A stretch of DNA of 64,000 nucleotides from Quadrisphaera sp. RL12-1S (GCF_014270065.1 NZ_JACNME010000001.1:674545-738544), one strand, 5' to 3'. Positions 17,889-29,839 are shown, counted from the stretch's first letter. The notes: generated by a model not told the origin, from the letters alone. Translations and numbers: made by a program.

Positions 17889-20201
17889 CTAGTGAGCCGC
17901 CTGACCTGCGCGCTCCTCCGGGCGCGACCCGTGCCGGCCCGGCGACCCGGCGGCGGCGAGGGAGGCCTCCACGGCGCGCCCCTCGACGTCGAGCTCGGGC
18001 AGCCACCGCAGCCAGCGCGGCAGCCACCAGGCGGCGGGCCCGAGCAGGGCGAGCACGGCAGGGATGAGCACCATCCGCACCAGCACGGCGTCGAAGAGCA
18101 CGCCGACCGCGAGGGCGAAGGCGATCGGCTTGATGGTGGCGTTGCCCTCGGGCACGAAGCCGCCGAAGACCGACAGCATGATCGTGGCGGCGGCCACCAC
18201 CACCGGAGCGGCCTTCCCGAAGCCGCTGACGACGGCGGCCGTGGTCTCCTCGCCCCGCGCGTGCGCCTCGTGGATGCGGCTGACGATGAAGATCTGGTAG
18301 TCCATCGCCAGGCCGAAGAGGATGCCCACCACGAGGATGGGCGCGAAGGAGATGATCGGCGCCTCGCCGTTCGCGTTGACCAGCTGCTGCAGCCAGCCCC
18401 ACTCGAAGATGGCCACGGTGGCCCCGAGGGCCGCGCCGACGGTCAGCAGGAAGCCGAGCACGGCGGTGACCGGTACGAGCACCGACCGGAAGACGAGCAG
18501 GAGCAGCACCAGGGCCAGCCCCACCACCACGGCGAGGTAGACCGGCAGGGCGCCGTTCAGCTTGTCGGAGATGTCCACGCTCACCGCGGTGGAGCCGGTG
18601 ACGCTGACGGCGCCGTCGCCCGTCGACGGCAGCGAGCGGATGTCGGAGACCAGCCGGGTGGTCGCTTCCGTGGACGGCCCGCTGGCGGGGACCACGGTCA
18701 CCAGCGCCGCGGTGCCGTCGGGCGAGGGGACCGGGCCCACCACACCGCCCCCGGGCAGGGACGCGGCCACGTCGGGCAGCGCCTTCACGCGGGACACCAG
18801 CTGGGCGGCCTGGGCGGCGGGGTCGGAGCCGCCGTCCACGAGCACGAGCAGCGGGCCCGCCACGCCGGGCCCCCAGTGCTCGGCCACGAGGTCGAAGGCG
18901 CGGCGCTGCTGGCTGCCCTCCTCGGCGGTGCTGTCGTCGCCGAGGGTGGTGCGCAGGGAGAGGACCGGCACCGCCACCACCCCGAGGACGACGACGACGG
19001 CGAGCAGGCTCACCAGCCGCTGTCGCGTCACGAAGCGGGCCCAGGCGGGCAGCAGTCCCGTCCGGCGGGCGGCGTGGGCGTGGGGGGCGTGCGGCGGGAC
19101 GGCGTCGACGGCGTCGACGGCGGCGACGGCGGGCCGCGAGGTGGCCTGGCGCAGGCGCTGCACGTGCCGGCGCTGGCGCCGGCCCAGCAGCCGCAGGCCC
19201 AGGACGCCGGCGAGCGCGGGCAGCAGCGTGAGCGCCACGAGGACGGCCACCGCCACGGTGGCCGCGGCGGCGATGCCCATCTGGGTGAGGAACGGGATGC
19301 CCACCACGGACAGACCCGCCAGGGCGATGACCACGGTGAGCCCGGCGGTGACGACGGCGCTGCCGGCGGTGCCGGTGGCTGCGCCCACGGCGTCGGGCAC
19401 GGACCGGCCGGCCACCAGCTCCTGGCGCAGGCGCGAGAGCAGGAAGAGGCCGTAGTCGATGCCCACCGCCAGGCCCAGCATGACCGCGAGGATGGTGGTG
19501 GTGGACTGCAGGTCCGTGACCGCGGTGGCGGCGACGATGCCCAGCGCCCCCACGCCGACGCCGATGAGCGCGGTGAGGAGGTTGAGCCCGGCGGCCGCGA
19601 GGGTGCCGTAGGTGATGAGCAGCACGACCACCGCCACGACGACGCCGGCGACCTCCCCGACGCCGCCCAGCGCGGCGGGGTCGGTGACGGCCTGACCGCC
19701 CACGGCGGCGTCCCAGCCGCCGGTGGCGGCGCCGTCGACGGTGTCGACGAGGGCGGTGCGGGAGGCCTCGGTGATGTCCCCGGTCGGCACCCCGTAGCGG
19801 ACGTCGACGTAGGCGGCGCGCAGGTCCGGGGAGACGGTGGGGTTCGACCGGTCGAGGGGGTTCGACACGCCCTGCACCTGCGGGAGCTTCCCGAGCTCGG
19901 TCACCAGCTGCCCGAGGCGCTGCGCCTGCGCGGGGTCGGTGAGGGCCTGGCCCTGGGGCAGCTCCACGACCACGCGGGCGGTGGCGCCGCCGCCCCCGCC
20001 CGCTGCGGCGCCGAAGCGCTCCTGCAGCGTGCTCAGGGCCTTGGTGGACTCCAGTCCCGGGATGGTCACGTCGGCGGTGAACGGCTTGCTGAAGGCCGCG
20101 GCCGAGCCGCCGACGGCGACCAGGACCACCAGCCAGACGGCCAGGACGAGCCAGCGGCGGGAGTAGCAGGCGCGGCCGAGCCGCTGCAGGAAGGTCGCCA
20201 C
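17889..20201 (-). CDS. MMPL/RND-family membrane transporter
   Basis: A 770-residue transporter with the duplicated MMPL layout. One helix at about 18-38 is followed by a large extracellular loop and five helices, then the pattern repeats after residue 390. GLAVGIDYGLFLLSRLRQEL and GLAMDYQIFIVSRIHEAHA carry the conserved Asp-Tyr of TM4 and TM10 that couple to protons in the family. MMPL proteins export lipids, drugs or siderophores. The start is GTG 20201, 13 bases after the TetR stop, with GAGGAG upstream. It is presumably in one transcript with the TetR gene and controlled by it. Confidence 0.92.
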   Translation of the reverse strand: MATFLQRLGRACYSRRWLVLAVWLVVLVAVGGSAAAFSKPFTADVTIPGLESTKALSTLQERFGAAAGGGGGATARVVVELPQGQALTDPAQAQRLGQLVTELGKLPQVQGVSNPLDRSNPTVSPDLRAAYVDVRYGVPTGDITEASRTALVDTVDGAATGGWDAAVGGQAVTDPAALGGVGEVAGVVVAVVVLLITYGTLAAAGLNLLTALIGVGVGALGIVAATAVTDLQSTTTILAVMLGLAVGIDYGLFLLSRLRQELVAGRSVPDAVGAATGTAGSAVVTAGLTVVIALAGLSVVGIPFLTQMGIAAAATVAVAVLVALTLLPALAGVLGLRLLGRRQRRHVQRLRQATSRPAVAAVDAVDAVPPHAPHAHAARRTGLLPAWARFVTRQRLVSLLAVVVVLGVVAVPVLSLRTTLGDDSTAEEGSQQRRAFDLVAEHWGPGVAGPLLVLVDGGSDPAAQAAQLVSRVKALPDVAASLPGGGVVGPVPSPDGTAALVTVVPASGPSTEATTRLVSDIRSLPSTGDGAVSVTGSTAVSVDISDKLNGALPVYLAVVVGLALVLLLLVFRSVLVPVTAVLGFLLTVGAALGATVAIFEWGWLQQLVNANGEAPIISFAPILVVGILFGLAMDYQIFIVSRIHEAHARGEETTAAVVSGFGKAAPVVVAAATIMLSVFGGFVPEGNATIKPIAFALAVGVLFDAVLVRMVLIPAVLALLGPAAWWLPRWLRWLPELDVEGRAVEASLAAAGSPGRHGSRPEERAGQAAH

Positions 20202-20214
20202 GGGGAGGTGCTCC

Positions 20215-20904
20215 TCAGACGCTGCGGTGGTGGGTGCTGGGGTGACCGGCGGGTGCCGGTCGGTCGTGCTGCCCCTCGGCGGCCGCGGACCCGGGCTGCA
20301 GCACGTCGAGGGCGATGCGCTCGAGCAGGGGCTGGAGCTCGACGGCGTCGCGGTGGCGGAACTGCTCGGCCACGGCGAGGCACGCCGCCAGCGCCGCGGT
20401 GACGCGGGCGGAGCGCTCGAGCCCGGTGCCCGCGACGTCGGGACCGGGGAGGCGCAGCGGGGCGTGCGGGGCGGCCGCCGAGCAGGGCGGGCGCCCGACG
20501 GGCGCCGTGGTGAAGCAGGCCGCCAGGAGGCCGGGGACCGGCTCGAGGCGGTCGCCCAGGCCGGATCCGTCGAGGGCACCCTCCTGGACGAGGGCCAGGG
20601 CGAGCCGCCCGGGTGAGCTCACCGCGAGGCGCGACAGCGCGGCCGCCGCGGCGGCGTCGCGCTCGGCGCCCTCGGGCAGGTGGGCGAGGCCGTCGGCGAC
20701 GGCGCGGACCTCTCCCAGGCAGCTGTCGGCCACGGCCTCGAGCAGGGCGTCCTTGGACCCGAAGCGGTGCAGGAGCCCGGTCTTGGAGTAGCCGGTGGCC
20801 TCGGCGATCTCCCGGAGCGAGGTGCGCTCGGCGCCGTGCTCGGCCAGCAGGGCCGCCGCTGCTTCGACGATGCCTGCGTCGATCTCCTCGCGCGTGGGCC
20901 TCAC
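20215..20904 (-). CDS. TetR/AcrR-family transcriptional regulator
   Basis: A 229-residue regulator. The helix-turn-helix is at the N-terminus: IVEAAAALLAEHGAERTSL then REIAEATGYSKTGLLHRFGSKDALLEAV. The C-terminal ligand domain shows no specific signature. A longer frame starts at 20937, but that codon lies inside an operator-like palindrome. GTG 20904 has GGGAGGG upstream at good spacing, so it is preferred. It is the first gene of a tetR-MMPL unit, and three palindromes lie just upstream, suggesting autorepression and control of the pump. Confidence 0.9.
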   Translation of the reverse strand: MRPTREEIDAGIVEAAAALLAEHGAERTSLREIAEATGYSKTGLLHRFGSKDALLEAVADSCLGEVRAVADGLAHLPEGAERDAAAAAALSRLAVSSPGRLALALVQEGALDGSGLGDRLEPVPGLLAACFTTAPVGRPPCSAAAPHAPLRLPGPDVAGTGLERSARVTAALAACLAVAEQFRHRDAVELQPLLERIALDVLQPGSAAAEGQHDRPAPAGHPSTHHRSV

Positions 20905-20920
20905 CGCGGCGCCCCCTCCC

Positions 20921-20975
20921 GGACCGCAGCGGTCCACGACGGACCGCAGCGGTCCACATCAGACCACGCCGGTCC
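20921..20975. promoter_or_regulatory. Three tandem palindromes, likely TetR operators
   Basis: The perfect palindrome GGACCGCAGCGGTCC occurs at 20921-20935 and again at 20941-20955. A weaker third copy, AGACCACGCCGGTCC, lies at 20961-20975. The copies are spaced exactly 20 bp apart, so they lie on roughly the same helix face. They sit 17 bases upstream of the TetR GTG and between tetR and the divergent MFS gene. They are best read as binding sites of the adjacent TetR protein. Confidence 0.82.
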
Positions 20976-21133
20976 AGCCGGCGCAGCACGAGCGCGGGGC
21001 TCCGTCCGGAACGGGGCACGCACACCATCCCGACCACGTGTTCGCTTTCTCCCGTGACGAACGGGGTCCCCCGTGGGAGACTGGGAACTGGCTGGTTGTC
21101 ACGAGCAACTGCCACCCCTCACCCCGACGTCCG

Positions 21134-22612
21134 ATGAGGACCGTGCCGACTCCCGTGTCGACCCCCGCCGCACCCACACCCCCCTCCGACACCCACCGCG
21201 CTCGCACCCCCGCGCCCGCGGAGCGGGACTTCACCGCTCTCCCGCTGCGCCGGCGCGCCGCCTGGGTGGTGCTGCTCGGCAGCCTCGCCGCGCTCGGCGC
21301 CTTCACCGTGGACCTCTACCTGCCGGCGTTCCCCGCCCTGGAGTCCGAGCTGGGCGCCAGCGCCTCGCAGGTGCAGCTGACGCTGACCGGCACGATGGTC
21401 GGCGTCGCGCTGGGCATGCTCCTGGTGGGCCCGCTGTCCGACGCGGTGGGTCGCCGGCGGCCGCTGCTGGTGGGCCTGGGCCTGCACGTGGTCGCCTCCC
21501 TGCTCTGCGCGTCCGCACCCACCATCGAGGTGCTGGCGGGCCTGCGCGTGCTGCAGGGCCTGGGCACCTCCTCGGCGGCGGTCATCGCCCTGGCCGTGGT
21601 GCGCGACCGGTTCGACGGCCGGGGAGCTGCGCGCCTGCAGGCGCGCCTCATGGTCATCGTGGGCGTCTCCCCGCTGTTCGCCCCCACCGTCGGCGGTCTG
21701 CTGCTGCAGCTGTTCGACTGGCGCGGCGTCTTCGTGGCGCTGGCGGTGCTCTCAGCGTCCCTGGGCGTGGCCGTGGGGATCCTCCTGCCCGAGACCGTCC
21801 CCACCTCCCAGCGCCGCCGCTTCCGCCTGGTGCCCGCGCTGCGCGGCTACGCCGGCCTGCTGCGCGACCCGGCCCTCATCGGCCTCGTGCTGGTGGCGGG
21901 CATGGCCATGTCGGCCATCTTCGGGTACGTGGCGCAGTCGTCCTTCGCCTTCCAGCAGCAGTACGGCCTCAGCGCCGCCGCCTTCGGCGTCATCTTCGCC
22001 AGCGGAGGCGGGATGCTGGTGCTGGGCACGCAGGTCAACGGCTCCCTGGTCCACCGCTTCTCCTCGCAGGGCCTGCTCGTCACCGGCCTGGGCTGCGGCG
22101 CCGTCAGCGGCCTGCTGCTCGTGGTGGGCGCCACCAGCGGTCTCGGCGGCCTCCTGGGCCTGCTGGTCCCGCTGTGGGCGACCATGTTCTGCATCGGCCT
22201 GGTGATGCCCAACAGCCCGGTGCTGGCCCTGGAGCGCCACGCCACCGCGGCCGGCGCGACCGCAGCACTGCTCGGCGCGTCCCAGAACGGGGTCGCCGCG
22301 GCGGCGGCGCCCCTGGGCGGCGCGCTCCCGCTGCCCCCCGCCACCTCGATGGCGCTCATCATGTCCGGCGCGCTCCTGGTGGCGCTGGTCGTCTACAGCG
22401 CGTTCACCCGGCGCGCGCTGGCGCACCCGCCCGTGCTCCACGGCGAGGAGGCCCGGCTGGCGGCTGTGGTGGAGGCCGAGCGCGTGCGGGCCCTGGAGGT
22501 CGAGGCCGCGCAGCTGGCGGCCGCGGGGCGCGACGAGGAGCGCCGGCAGAGCGGCCGGGCCACCTCGGCCCAGCCCGCCGGTGCGGCCTGCGCCCCCTGC
22601 ACCGACTGCTGA
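21134..22612 (+). CDS. Bcr/CflA-type multidrug MFS exporter
   Basis: A 492-residue MFS protein with 12 predicted helices after a disordered 45-residue N-terminus. AAWVVLLGSLAALGAFTVDLYLPAFPAL is the first helix with the family's D-x-YLPAFP signature. LVGPLSDAVGRRRPLL is the loop 2-3 motif A, and VRDRFDGRGAARLQARLM follows helix 5. Bcr/CflA members export bicyclomycin, sulfonamides, chloramphenicol or small dipeptides with protons. The C-terminal 70 residues are charged and alanine-rich. It diverges from tetR-MMPL, and the gap holds the three operators, so the same TetR may regulate it. An imperfect inverted repeat (21048-21080) precedes the gene. Confidence 0.9.
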   Translation: MRTVPTPVSTPAAPTPPSDTHRARTPAPAERDFTALPLRRRAAWVVLLGSLAALGAFTVDLYLPAFPALESELGASASQVQLTLTGTMVGVALGMLLVGPLSDAVGRRRPLLVGLGLHVVASLLCASAPTIEVLAGLRVLQGLGTSSAAVIALAVVRDRFDGRGAARLQARLMVIVGVSPLFAPTVGGLLLQLFDWRGVFVALAVLSASLGVAVGILLPETVPTSQRRRFRLVPALRGYAGLLRDPALIGLVLVAGMAMSAIFGYVAQSSFAFQQQYGLSAAAFGVIFASGGGMLVLGTQVNGSLVHRFSSQGLLVTGLGCGAVSGLLLVVGATSGLGGLLGLLVPLWATMFCIGLVMPNSPVLALERHATAAGATAALLGASQNGVAAAAAPLGGALPLPPATSMALIMSGALLVALVVYSAFTRRALAHPPVLHGEEARLAAVVEAERVRALEVEAAQLAAAGRDEERRQSGRATSAQPAGAACAPCTDC

Positions 22613-22692
22613 GGCCGGGCGGGCGGCGGGGCCACCCCGGCGCCCAGGGTGCCCGCCTGCCCTGGTGGCCGACCTCCAGTAGCGTCGCGCCC

Positions 22693-23493
22693 GTGCGGAT
22701 CGCCACCTGGAACGTCAACTCCGTGCGCGCCCGGGTCGACCGGGCCGTGGCCTGGCTGCAGCGCAGCGACGTCGACGTGGTGGCCCTGCAGGAGACCAAG
22801 TGCAAGGACGCCCAGTTCCCGTACGAGGCGTTCCGGGAGGCCGGCTACGAGGTCGCGCACGTGGGGCTGAGCCAGTGGAACGGCGTGGCGGTGGTCTCGC
22901 GGGTGGGTCTGGAGGACGTCGAGGTCGGCTTCCCCGGTCAGCCCGGCTGGTCGTCGTCGGCGGACGTCGAGGCCGCGCCCGAGGCGCGGGCCATCGGCGC
23001 CACGTGCGGCGGGGTGCGCGTGTGGAGCCTGTACGTGCCCAACGGCCGCTCCCTGGAGGACCCCCACCTGCAGTACAAGCTGGAGTGGCTGGCGGCGCTG
23101 CGCGACGCCGGAGCCGGCTGGCTGGCCGCCGACCCGCAGGCGCAGGTCGCCCTCTGCGGTGACTGGAACGTGGCCCCCCAGGACGACGACGTCTGGGACA
23201 TGAGCGCCTTCGAGGGCTCCACGCACGTCACGCAGCCCGAGCGGGACGCGTTCTACGCCGTGGTGGACGCCGGCTTCGCGGACGTGGTCAGGCCGCACGC
23301 CCCGGGCCCGGGCACCTACACCTACTGGGACTACAAGCAGCTCCGCTTCCCCCGCCGGGAGGGCATGCGGATCGACTTCGCCCTGTGCTCCCCGGCGCTG
23401 GCCGCGCGGGTGGGCGGGGCGTCGGTCGACCGCGAGGAGCGCAAGGGCAAGGGCGCCTCCGACCACGCCCCCGTCGTCGTCGACCTGGTCTGA
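22693..23493 (+). CDS. xth: Exodeoxyribonuclease III (AP endonuclease)
   Basis: The 266-residue enzyme removes nucleotides 3'-5' and cuts at abasic sites in base-excision repair. Metal and catalytic residues are visible: N7 in TWNVNSVRAR, E34 in ALQETKCKD, YVPNGRSLEDPHLQYK, CGDWNVAPQDDDVWD, and the terminal GASDHAPVVVDL with D257 and H258. Length is typical. GTG at 22693 is the start; the frame upstream is a shadow of the MFS gene. The alpha/beta hydrolase gene follows nine bases later. Confidence 0.95.
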   Translation: MRIATWNVNSVRARVDRAVAWLQRSDVDVVALQETKCKDAQFPYEAFREAGYEVAHVGLSQWNGVAVVSRVGLEDVEVGFPGQPGWSSSADVEAAPEARAIGATCGGVRVWSLYVPNGRSLEDPHLQYKLEWLAALRDAGAGWLAADPQAQVALCGDWNVAPQDDDVWDMSAFEGSTHVTQPERDAFYAVVDAGFADVVRPHAPGPGTYTYWDYKQLRFPRREGMRIDFALCSPALAARVGGASVDREERKGKGASDHAPVVVDLV

Positions 23494-23502
23494 GCTCCGC
23501 CG

Positions 23503-24603
23503 GTGGCAGCCGAGCGACGCTCCCCGCGGCCGGCACCGGTCGCGCGCCGCAGCTCCCGCGACGCCGGTCTCGCCGGCTCGCCGCGCCGCCTGGGGGGCCA
23601 GCGCCCGCGGTCAGCGGGCCGTGAGCGCCGCCCGCCGGCGCTGCGGGCGGAGGAGGTCTCCGACCGCTCGGTGGCCGAGGCCCCCGCCGCGGGTCCGCGC
23701 GAGCCCGACGGCTGGGTGCTCGCGGACGACGGCGCCGCGCTGGCCACCTACGTCCACGAGCCGGCGCGACCGCCGGCCCCCCGGTGGCGGGAGCGGCTGG
23801 CCGGGCGCCGTCCTGCGCCGGCCACGGTGGTGCTGGTGCACGGGTGGACGCTCAGCGCGGTGGTGTGGGACCGCGCGGTCGCGGCGCTCACCGAGGTGCG
23901 CCCGGACGTGCGTGTGGTCCGCTACGACCAGCGCGGCCACGGCTCCTCCGCGGCGCGCGGCCCGCTCGCCCCCGCCTCGCGTCCGGTGGCGGCGATCAGC
24001 CGGCTGGCAGACGACCTCGCCGCCGTGGTCGACACGTGCGCCCCGGGGGGGCCGCTGGTGGTGGTGGGCCACTCGATGGGCGGGATGGCGCTGCTGTCCG
24101 CGAGCGCCCGGGCGCCGGGCCTGCTCGGACCTCGCACGCGAGGGCTGGTGCTGGTGAGCACGGCCGCGGGGGGCCTGTCGTCGGCCGGGCGCCCCCTCGT
24201 GCCGCTCATGGCGGCCCTGGCGCGCCTGCCCCAGGACGTGCTCGTGCCGCGGGCGCCGCGCCTGCTGGCGCAGCGCACCAACTACGGGCCCGGGGTCGAC
24301 CCGCGCCTGGTGGCGGACACCATGCGCGCGATGGGGCGGGTCTCGGGCCGCACCACCGGCGAGTGGTTCTCCGCCCTCATGGCCCACGACGAGAGCGCGG
24401 CCCTGCCGCTGCTGGCGGCCGCGGGGACTCCGGTGCGCGTGGTGGTGGGCGACCACGACCGGCTGACGCCGCCGGCCCACGCGAAGGCCCTCGCCGCGGC
24501 GCTGCCGCAGGCGCGGGTGCGCGTGGTGGCGGGGACGGGGCACATGATGCTCGTGGAGCGCCCCGACGCGATCGCCGCGGAGGTCAGCGCACTGCTCGGG
24601 TGA
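23503..24603 (+). CDS. Alpha/beta-hydrolase fold protein
   Basis: The 366-residue protein has an arginine- and proline-rich N-terminal extension of about 65 residues and then a complete alpha/beta-hydrolase. VVLVHGWTLSAVVWD is the oxyanion region (about 109-123), VVVGHSMGGMALL holds the nucleophile S191, VVVGDHDRLTPP has the acid (D317 or D319), and GTGHMM has the histidine (H347). The natural substrate is unknown; esterase, lipase or haloperoxidase-like are all possible. The start is uncertain because the N-terminal extension is low-complexity. Confidence 0.85.
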   Translation: MAAERRSPRPAPVARRSSRDAGLAGSPRRLGGQRPRSAGRERRPPALRAEEVSDRSVAEAPAAGPREPDGWVLADDGAALATYVHEPARPPAPRWRERLAGRRPAPATVVLVHGWTLSAVVWDRAVAALTEVRPDVRVVRYDQRGHGSSAARGPLAPASRPVAAISRLADDLAAVVDTCAPGGPLVVVGHSMGGMALLSASARAPGLLGPRTRGLVLVSTAAGGLSSAGRPLVPLMAALARLPQDVLVPRAPRLLAQRTNYGPGVDPRLVADTMRAMGRVSGRTTGEWFSALMAHDESAALPLLAAAGTPVRVVVGDHDRLTPPAHAKALAAALPQARVRVVAGTGHMMLVERPDAIAAEVSALLG

Positions 24604-24745
24604 GCGAGGGCGACCGGCGCGCCGGTGATCGGGTGGAGTCCGCGTGGTGCGCGCCCCTCGCCGGGACGGGTGCGGCAGGCTCGTCCCGACCTGCACCGAC
24701 CACGAACCCGGCGTCCCCGCGACCGGGACCACCAGGAGGACCCGC

Positions 24746-25039
24746 GTGTCCCAGCCCCCCACCGGCTACGGCTACGGCGGCCCACCGCCGGTGTCCCAGC
24801 GGCCCACGGACACCATGGCCGTCCTCGGCCTGGTGTTCGCCTTCGTCTTCCCGCTGCTCGGGCTGGTCTTCAGCATCATCGGGCTGCAGAACGTCAAGCG
24901 GGACGGCACGAACGGCCGCGGCCTGGCGCTCGCCGGCCTGTGGGTGTCCATCGCCTCGATGGTCGCCGCGGTGCTCCTCGTCGTCGCCTACATCGGGTTC
25001 TTCGCCGTGCTCCTCGGCACGGGCAGCCTGTCGTCGTGA
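24746..25039 (+). CDS. DUF4190-type small membrane protein
   Basis: A 97-residue protein with a Gly/Tyr/Pro-rich N-terminus (PPTGYGYGGPPP) and two hydrophobic helices flanking NVKRDGTNGRGLALAG. This is the pattern of DUF4190 proteins of actinobacteria. An AGGAGGA lies five bases before GTG 24746, a good ribosome site that decides the start. It overlaps the following lipoprotein gene by four bases. The function of the family is unknown. Confidence 0.82.
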   Translation: MSQPPTGYGYGGPPPVSQRPTDTMAVLGLVFAFVFPLLGLVFSIIGLQNVKRDGTNGRGLALAGLWVSIASMVAAVLLVVAYIGFFAVLLGTGSLSS

Positions 25040-25401
25040 CCCCGCCCCGGCCGTCCTGGCCCGTGGTCCTGGGCGCTGGGGCCCTCGCGCTGGCCGCGTG
25101 CGGCAGCACCCCCGCGGGCAGCGCCGGCGGTGCGCCGACGACCTCGGCCACCACCTCGGCCAGCGCACCGGCGTTCACCGACGCGACGGCGTGCGCGACC
25201 TTCGGCGAGCGCGGTGTGGAGTCCCGCCTCGGTGAGGTCTACGCCGACGACGCCGCCTCGGCGTCGCTGGTGCGGGAGTACGCCGGCGCCCCGGCGTTCC
25301 AGCAGGCGCTGCGGCAGACCGTGGACCTGCTGCGCTCCTCCGGCGGCCAGCTCGAGGGGGACTTCCTCGCCACGGCCTGCGCCGACCAGCCCACCGGCTG
25401 A
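25036..25401 (+). CDS. Small putative lipoprotein
   Basis: A 121-residue protein with a short N-region, hydrophobic core VVLGAGALALAAC and a lipobox ending at Cys22, so it should be lipid-anchored outside the membrane. A Thr/Ser-rich linker leads to a small domain of about 75 residues with two more cysteines (ATACATFGE and ATACADQ) that may pair. The GTG start overlaps the DUF4190 stop (GTGA, 25036-25039). No domain was recognised. Confidence 0.75.
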   Translation: MTPPRPSWPVVLGAGALALAACGSTPAGSAGGAPTTSATTSASAPAFTDATACATFGERGVESRLGEVYADDAASASLVREYAGAPAFQQALRQTVDLLRSSGGQLEGDFLATACADQPTG

Positions 25402-25438
25402 CCCCGCAGCTGAGGCGGCAGCGGCGAGCCGCAGGACC

Positions 25439-25487
25439 GACGACGACGGAGGCCGGGCGCGTGCGGCGCCCGGCCTCCGTCGTCGTC
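25439..25487. terminator. Bidirectional terminator between the lipoprotein gene and clpB
   Basis: The arms 25439-25460 and 25466-25487 are perfectly complementary for 22 bases around a five-base loop. It lies between convergent genes ending at 25401 (plus) and 25505 (minus), so it can stop both transcripts. Confidence 0.92.
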
Positions 25488-25504
25488 CTGCCCCACCGGG
25501 GTGG

Positions 25505-28225
<2,721 letters not shown>

Positions 28226-28251
28226 GGGACCTCCGAGGGTGGTGCGAACGA

Positions 28252-28272
28252 CTTGAGCCTATGAGACTCAAC
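28252..28272. promoter_or_regulatory. HAIR element (HspR operator) of clpB
   Basis: CTTGAGC-N7-ACTCAAC, matching the HspR inverted repeat consensus CTTGAGT-N7-ACTCAAG at 12 of 14 arm positions. It lies 26 bases upstream of the clpB start, so it probably covers the promoter or transcript start. HspR is encoded at 35696-36163 in this window. Confidence 0.9.
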
Positions 28273-28279
28273 CCCGTCC

Positions 28280-28328
28280 GCACCACCCCTGTTCCCCGTC
28301 CGCCGCGGGTGGGGAACAGGGGTGGTGC
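28280..28328 (-). terminator. Terminator after the DUF2786 gene, insulating clpB
   Basis: Perfect 18-base arms (28280-28297 and 28311-28328) around a 13-base loop. It starts eight bases beyond the stop of the minus-strand gene at 28337 and ends just before the clpB HAIR site, so read-through into clpB would be stopped. Confidence 0.9.
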
Positions 28329-28336
28329 GCCGGGCG

Positions 28337-29839
28337 TCAGGCGCCCTCGGCGCTCGGCAGCGCGCCCCTCCCCGTGACGGCCTGCCCCGCGTCCAGCGAG
28401 GCGAGCTCGGCCGCCGCCCAGCCGGAGGCCCACCCGGCCCGGTCCAGCGTCCGCGGGCCACGGCGGGTCACGAGGTCGGGGAAGGCGTCCGCCACCGCGG
28501 CGTCGACGGCCGCGGTCCGGGCCCGCAGCACCGGGAGCAGCCGGTCGTCGCTGACCTGGGAGTCACCCGCGCGCGCCGCCTCGTCGAGGCGCTGGCCGAT
28601 GCGGCGGGCGAACGACTCCAGGTAGGCGCGCCGGAACTCGGGGCGGCGGGTGCGCGCCCCGGGGCGCACGTCGGCGCCCGCCGCCGTCATCCCGCGGACG
28701 GCCTGGGTCAGCAGCGAGGCGAAGAGCACCTCCACGGCGGCGAGGTCCGCCGCGAAGCCGACCACCGACGAGGCGCCCACGTAGCGCAGCCACACCGCGC
28801 TGCACCGGTTCGCGCGTGCCACGGCCGCCAGCAGCGCCGCCTTCTGCCCCTCGTAGGGAGCGTCCACGCCGATCCGCACCCCGCTCGGGGACTCCTGCGC
28901 CCCGCTGCCGCCCGAGCGCGTCACCGCCGCGAGCGCAGCCTCGAGGCTGTGCCTGGTCACCAGGCTCTGCGCCGCTGCGGTGAGCGCCTCGGCCTCGGCG
29001 GGGAAGGTCGTCGACTCGGCCTTGGCCAGCAGCAGGCGCACCCGCTCCAGCACCCGGAGGTCCGCCCCGTCGAGCGCCGTGTCGGTGCGGGTCCAGGGGG
29101 ACCCCTCGGGAGGGGCGCCGATGACCGGCAGCGTCGGCTGCCGGTCCAGCTCCAGCGCCAGCTCGAGGGCCCGGACGGCGACGACGGCCCACGCGGGTGC
29201 CCACAGCGCCCCCGCGGAGCCCAGCGCGCGCTGGTCCGCGCCGGCCGCGCGCAGGAAGCCGACCGGTGACTCGCGCACCTCGACCCCTGCGGCCTCCAGC
29301 TGCTGGCGGAAGCGCCGGGGCAGGTCCGAGCGGCCCCGGCGCGCCAGCTCGGCGCCGACGGCGAGGCCCACCAGGTGCACCCGGTCGGGCCCCAGGTGCC
29401 GCTGCGTCCACCGCAGCACGTCGGCCGGTTCCCAGCCCCGGTCCCAGCGGCGCTCGAGAGCGGCCAGCACGTGCGCCCTCACGGCGAGGTCCACCTCGTC
29501 CTCGCGCCCGGCCGCCAGCACCTGCGCGGCGGTGGTCCGGCCGCCCGTGCGGAGTGCGTCCCCCGCGTCGCAGAGCAGCTCCTCCGCCGTGCGCGGCGGC
29601 CCCTGGCCAACGGGCCCAGCGCCCCAGCCGCCGTCGTCGTCGGGATCGTCGCCGAGGTCGTCGTCGAGCTCGTCGTCGGCCCACGGGTCGTCGTCGTCGT
29701 CGAGGAGGTCACTGTCGAGCTGGTCGAGCAGCTCCTGCCACCCCGGGCTCGCCTGCGAGCCGTCGCACCCCGGCTGCCCGCACGCGCACCCCGAGCTCTC
29801 CCACGGACCCCGGTACACCTGTCCCACCGCTGCACCCAC
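28337..29839 (-). CDS. DUF2786 domain protein
   Basis: A 500-residue protein. Its N-terminus has a cysteine pair (CACGQPGC) and a very acidic run of Asp residues at about 43-70. A helical region follows. At about residues 265-300 is the DUF2786 signature RVRLLLAKAESTTFPAEA, then ALTAAAQSLVTRHSLE. The remaining 180 residues match the usual extension of this actinobacterial family, with ARTRRPEFRRAYLESFARRIGQRL. The role of the family is unknown. Confidence 0.85.
   Translation of the reverse strand: MGAAVGQVYRGPWESSGCACGQPGCDGSQASPGWQELLDQLDSDLLDDDDDPWADDELDDDLGDDPDDDGGWGAGPVGQGPPRTAEELLCDAGDALRTGGRTTAAQVLAAGREDEVDLAVRAHVLAALERRWDRGWEPADVLRWTQRHLGPDRVHLVGLAVGAELARRGRSDLPRRFRQQLEAAGVEVRESPVGFLRAAGADQRALGSAGALWAPAWAVVAVRALELALELDRQPTLPVIGAPPEGSPWTRTDTALDGADLRVLERVRLLLAKAESTTFPAEAEALTAAAQSLVTRHSLEAALAAVTRSGGSGAQESPSGVRIGVDAPYEGQKAALLAAVARANRCSAVWLRYVGASSVVGFAADLAAVEVLFASLLTQAVRGMTAAGADVRPGARTRRPEFRRAYLESFARRIGQRLDEAARAGDSQVSDDRLLPVLRARTAAVDAAVADAFPDLVTRRGPRTLDRAGWASGWAAAELASLDAGQAVTGRGALPSAEGA

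Noticed and set aside
17781..20402. Long plus-strand frame of 873 codons opposite the MMPL gene
   Set aside because: His/Gly/Asp-rich shadow of the MMPL and pyrE genes.
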